NCBI GenBank assembly: GCA_013289265.1 | Contig: JABDAH010000005.1 | Span: 1 to 64,000, forward strand | Origin: Alphaproteobacteria bacterium | GTDB lineage: Bacteria; Pseudomonadota; Alphaproteobacteria; UBA9219 | DNA length: 64,000 nt | Direction: 5' to 3' | Part shown: positions 61,196 to 64,000 of the stretch, piece after piece | How positions within the stretch are numbered: the first letter of the stretch is position 1 | Layout of the letters: each line of letters starts with the position of its first letter | Notes under the pieces: generated by a model | Databases searched by the model: none | Told to the model about the DNA's origin: nothing | The model's input: the letters and a program-made list of their open reading frames with translations, nothing else | Translations under genes and position numbers: made by a program

Positions 61196-61747
61196 ATGAC
61201 GAAAATTTTTGATGGCACACGTCGCCGGTTTCTAGAACTCGGCATTACCGCAGCGGCTTGCAGCATGGCAACGCCTGCGCTTGCCGCTATTCCGCGTTTC
61301 AAGGGTGTGCGCGCTATATCGATGCACAATCTGCACACCGATGAAAAACTACATGTGACCTATTGGAAAGACGGCAAGTATGACCGCGCCGCCTGGGCCA
61401 AGATCAATCATATCCTGCGCGATCATTATTCCGGCGATAGCTGCGCGATGAATTTGCGCCTGATGGACTTGCTCTATGACTTGCAGCGTCAGGTTAATAA
61501 CGACAAGCCGGTTGAGATTATCTCCGGCTACCGGTCGCCCAAGACTAATATGATGCTGGCACGCGCCTCCGACGGTGTTGCCAAAAATAGCTACCATACG
61601 CGCGGCATGGCGATGGATATCCGCATGAACGGTACGTCCCTGCCGAAAATCCATAATACCGCCCTCAAGATGCGTCGCGGCGGTGTCGGTTACTACCCTG
61701 ACTCGCAATTCGTCCATATCGATGTCGGCCCCATGCGGATGTGGTAA
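61196..61747 (+). CDS. YcbK/MepK-like (DUF882, peptidase M15-type) protein with Tat signal
   Basis: 183 residues. A twin-arginine signal (TRRRFLELGITAAA) ends near ALA. The M15-like zinc site is visible in ISGYRSPKTN, SYHTRGMAMDI (His and Asp) and the final FVHIDVG (His). MepK cuts 3-3 crosslinks, the bond made by the L,D-transpeptidase encoded just upstream. The two genes together suggest coupled synthesis and turnover of that bond. Confidence 0.92.
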   Translation: MTKIFDGTRRRFLELGITAAACSMATPALAAIPRFKGVRAISMHNLHTDEKLHVTYWKDGKYDRAAWAKINHILRDHYSGDSCAMNLRLMDLLYDLQRQVNNDKPVEIISGYRSPKTNMMLARASDGVAKNSYHTRGMAMDIRMNGTSLPKIHNTALKMRRGGVGYYPDSQFVHIDVGPMRMW

Positions 61748-61846
61748 GCCGCTAAAAAAGTTCCCACATTTATTGAAATGCGCCGCACTTGCTGCCCTGT
61801 TTTGCAGCGGCTAGTATAGTTTTCTCTTTTCTCCTGAAAGCTTACT

Positions 61847-62710
61847 ATGCATCGCAACCTCGTTATCACCCGCGCAGGCGATACCTCCCTGCATCCCGGA
61901 TGGATGGCACCAAACAGTGAGCGCAATTGGGATATCGTCGTTAGCTATTACGGTAATAATCCGAACGCGTTTCAGGATGCCCCGTCATTTCCTCAGGAAG
62001 TGCGGCGCATGGATTTAAAGGGTCCAAAATGGCCCGCCCTGAAAGAAACTGTCGGCCAATTAATGCCGGAGATGGATAAATATGATTATATCTGGTTTCC
62101 GGACGATGACCTTGTTACCGATGCTGCCACTATCAATAAATTCTTTGATATCTGCCGCGAATTTAAACTGAAACTGGCGCAGCCCTCTTTAACGCCTGAC
62201 AGCCTCGTCGGCTGCCCCATCACCCTGCGTAACCGCGCTTTTCGCCTGCGTTTTACGACCTTTGTGGAGATTATGGCGCCCTGCATGAGCCGCGAGTTTT
62301 TTGATCGCTGCTGGCCCAGTTTTGATACCAACATTAGTGGTCAGGGGCTGGATTTTTTATGGCCCAATTGGGTGGGTGATAGCAGCAAGTGCGCGATTAT
62401 TGATGAGATCTCTGTCAGACACACGCGCGCACAAGGCGAACTCTATGATGTCTTCAGACAATTGGGTGCTGACCCGCGTGAGGAAATGACTGCCCTTGTT
62501 AACAAGGAGGGGCTTTATCCTGTGCCCATGACCCTGGGGGGCATTGCCCTGGATGGTCAATTACATTCCGTATGGAACAAAGGCCATGAAGAACTCATCC
62601 GGCATTTAATGATTGGCTGGCTACCAGAATATGCCGACAGGCCGGAACTTCTCTATAAACTGATCGCGCCTATTTTGATGTTTTTACAGGCGGAACAGAA
62701 GAAGCCATAG
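61847..62710 (+). CDS. DUF707 family protein (glycosyltransferase-like)
   Basis: 287 residues with no signal peptide. The pattern [39 protein letters not shown] and LAQPSL resembles the DUF707 family found in bacteria and plants. The DDD motif suggests a metal-dependent GT-A-type fold. The acceptor is unknown. Its 3' end overlaps the convergent lipA gene by 41 bases. Confidence 0.75.
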   Translation: MHRNLVITRAGDTSLHPGWMAPNSERNWDIVVSYYGNNPNAFQDAPSFPQEVRRMDLKGPKWPALKETVGQLMPEMDKYDYIWFPDDDLVTDAATINKFFDICREFKLKLAQPSLTPDSLVGCPITLRNRAFRLRFTTFVEIMAPCMSREFFDRCWPSFDTNISGQGLDFLWPNWVGDSSKCAIIDEISVRHTRAQGELYDVFRQLGADPREEMTALVNKEGLYPVPMTLGGIALDGQLHSVWNKGHEELIRHLMIGWLPEYADRPELLYKLIAPILMFLQAEQKKP

Positions 62711-63638
62711 CATTCCTGGCTTCGCGCAGTTTCTTGAAATCGTCACCGGCATGATGCGAGGAGCGTGTCAGCGGCGAGGCAGATACCATTAAAAAGCCCT
62801 TTGCCCGTGCCAGTTTTGTGTAGCTCTCAAACTCATCCGGCGTTACGAAACGATCGACAGCGGCATGTTTTGGCGTCGGCTGCAGATATTGGCCAATGGT
62901 GATGAAATCGACATCGGCAGCGCGCATGTCGTCCATCACTTGCCCGACTTCTTCACGGGTTTCGCCGAGGCCGACCATAATGCCGGACTTCGTAAATATC
63001 GTGGGATCGATTTCCTTGACGCGCTTCAGCAGGCTAAGCGATGTAAAATACCGCGCGCCGGGACGAATGCCAGGATAAAGCCGCGGTACCGTTTCCAGAT
63101 TGTGATTAAACACATCGGGCTTTGCCGCCACGACGGTTTCAATCGCGCCGTCTTTCTTCATGAAATCAGGCGTCAAAATTTCGATAGTGCAAGTCGGCGA
63201 TGTTTCGCGCAACCGCGTAATGACGCGGGCGAAATGCGCGGCCCCGCCATCATCCAGATCATCGCGGTCAACGGATGTAATGACAACATGATGCAGTCCA
63301 AGCTTGCCCACAGCTTCGGCCAGATGATCGGGCTCATGCGGGTCGAGCTGATCCGGCTTGCCGGTCGCGACGTTACAGAAAGCGCAGGCCCGCGTGCAGA
63401 CAGACCCCAAAATCATAAAGGTCGCATGCTTTTGCTTCCAGCATTCGCCGATGTTAGGGCAAGACGCTTCCTCACACACCGTCACTAAATTCAGGCCGCG
63501 CATCAGCTCGCGCGTTTCGTTATATTCGCGGCTATTGGGAGCCTTCACGCGAATCCAGTCCGGCTTCGGCGGCGATAGATTATCGGGCCGATGGGCTTTC
63601 TCCGGATGGCGGAGCTTGGCTGGTGTCTGGACGTCCAT
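62670..63638 (-). CDS. lipA: Lipoyl synthase
   Basis: A 322-residue radical-SAM enzyme. It has the auxiliary cluster cysteines Cys55, Cys60 and Cys66 ([12 protein letters not shown]), the radical-SAM cysteines Cys81, Cys85 and Cys88 (CTRACAFC), and the C-terminal RSSHHAG motif with its Ser ligand. It inserts sulfur into octanoyl groups on E2 and GcvH proteins, including SucB Lys43 in this window. It follows lpd by six bases, as is common in alphaproteobacteria. Confidence 0.97.
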   Translation of the reverse strand: MDVQTPAKLRHPEKAHRPDNLSPPKPDWIRVKAPNSREYNETRELMRGLNLVTVCEEASCPNIGECWKQKHATFMILGSVCTRACAFCNVATGKPDQLDPHEPDHLAEAVGKLGLHHVVITSVDRDDLDDGGAAHFARVITRLRETSPTCTIEILTPDFMKKDGAIETVVAAKPDVFNHNLETVPRLYPGIRPGARYFTSLSLLKRVKEIDPTIFTKSGIMVGLGETREEVGQVMDDMRAADVDFITIGQYLQPTPKHAAVDRFVTPDEFESYTKLARAKGFLMVSASPLTRSSHHAGDDFKKLREARNAMASSVPPVKTSK

Positions 63639-63644
63639 GGTTTC

Positions 63645-64000
63645 CTAGATATGCACCGCGCGGCCATACGCGTCCAGTACCGCTTCGTGCATGGTTTCCG
63701 AGATCGTGGGATGCGGGAAGATTGTGTGCATAAGCTCTTGTTCTGTCGTCTCTAATGTCCTTGCCACGACATAGCCCTGGATCATCTCGGTCACTTCGGG
63801 GCCGATCATATGGGCACCCAGAAGCTCACCGGTCTTGGCATCAAATATGGTTTTGACCATGCCTTCGGGCTCACCCATAGCAATGGCCTTACCATTGCCA
63901 ATGAAGGGAAAACGCCCAACTTTAACAGCGCGACCAGCGGCCTTTGCCTTGGCTTCGGTCATACCAACGCTGGCGACCTGCGGCGAGCAGTAGGTGCAGC
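63645..64000 (-). CDS. lpd: Dihydrolipoyl dehydrogenase, C-terminal part (second copy, partial)
   Basis: The frame enters from the right edge with CSPQVASVGMTEA, typical of the E3 interface domain, and ends with TIFPHPTISETMHEAVLDAYGRAVHI, which includes the catalytic His-containing HPT motif. About 118 residues are visible; an internal Met at 63962 is not the start. The lpd-lipA order suggests the pyruvate dehydrogenase cluster lies just outside the window. Confidence 0.94.
   Translation of the reverse strand, partial: CTYCSPQVASVGMTEAKAKAAGRAVKVGRFPFIGNGKAIAMGEPEGMVKTIFDAKTGELLGAHMIGPEVTEMIQGYVVARTLETTEQELMHTIFPHPTISETMHEAVLDAYGRAVHI

Overview
The window reads as chromosomal DNA of an alphaproteobacterium of intermediate GC. 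The evidence is the mdh-sucCD-sucAB-lpd cluster, the dusB/ntrYX/hfq/hflX neighbourhood, fused ispDF, a PopZ-like protein, type-2 argC, yajC-secD, and lpd-lipA at the right edge. Several features point away from the well-studied Rhizobiales, Rhodobacterales and Caulobacterales: a single-chain dimeric-type glycyl-tRNA synthetase, a Fis-only remnant where ntrBC normally sits, secD with no secF beside it, and secY-adk away from ribosomal protein genes. A deep-branching lineage (Rhodospirillales- or Micavibrionales-like) is plausible, but this is inference. No rRNA, tRNA, IS element, prophage or CRISPR array was recognised, and no stretch longer than about 300 bases lacks a gene.

Layout. 1-1223: end of an unknown gene, a DUF6898-type small protein and a secreted fasciclin protein. 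1389-15106: the TCA block mdh, sucC, sucD, sucA, sucB, lpdA. It is interrupted by accessory genes: a CADD/TenA-like diiron protein, a Sel1-repeat protein, a PilT-like ATPase with an unknown partner, and a RelE-type toxin-antitoxin pair coupled to a small exported protein. 15204-20009: alcohol dehydrogenase, xerC, a transaldolase-family aldolase and priA. 20247-25126: two small ORFs, a metal-type ABC transporter without a binding protein, and an envelope operon (LAB_N protein, GT39-like transferase, PAP2 phosphatase). 25148-30675: a helix-turn-helix regulator, small hypotheticals, two tandem inositol-phosphatase-family genes overlapping argC, and a long asparaginase. 30693-38089: dusB-fis-ntrY-ntrX-HAD-hfq-hflX, all leftward. 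38203-44759: ispDF, cinA, secD-yajC, a lipoprotein, an FkbM methyltransferase overlapping ygfZ, and a GNAT. 44766-53041: LprI-like protein, ppdK, hicAB, glyS, a pentapeptide-repeat protein and a ferritin-like protein. 53161-58810: a popZ-like gene frameshifted at a C10 run, a CheA-like membrane kinase with CheX and CheY, adk and secY. 58924-64000: a COQ10-like protein, an L,D-transpeptidase next to a YcbK/MepK-like protein, a DUF707 protein, lipA and a second lpd running off the edge.

Most notable. (i) Palindromic elements whose lengths are multiples of three sit in frame inside two conserved genes: 105 bp in ygfZ and 63 bp in priA. A relative of the ygfZ element lies just upstream of the alcohol dehydrogenase gene. 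They resemble Rickettsia palindromic elements in behaviour. (ii) A stand-alone Fis protein that looks like the carboxy-terminal domain of NtrC lies between dusB and ntrY. This connects the alphaproteobacterial nifR3-ntrBC layout with the enterobacterial dusB-fis layout. (iii) Both toxin-antitoxin modules have a consensus-like promoter with a dyad beside or within it, placed so that the toxin mRNA would have almost no 5' leader. (iv) The popZ reading frame is broken exactly at a homopolymer. (v) A membrane-bound CheA-like kinase is clustered with CheX and CheY but with no receptor or CheW.
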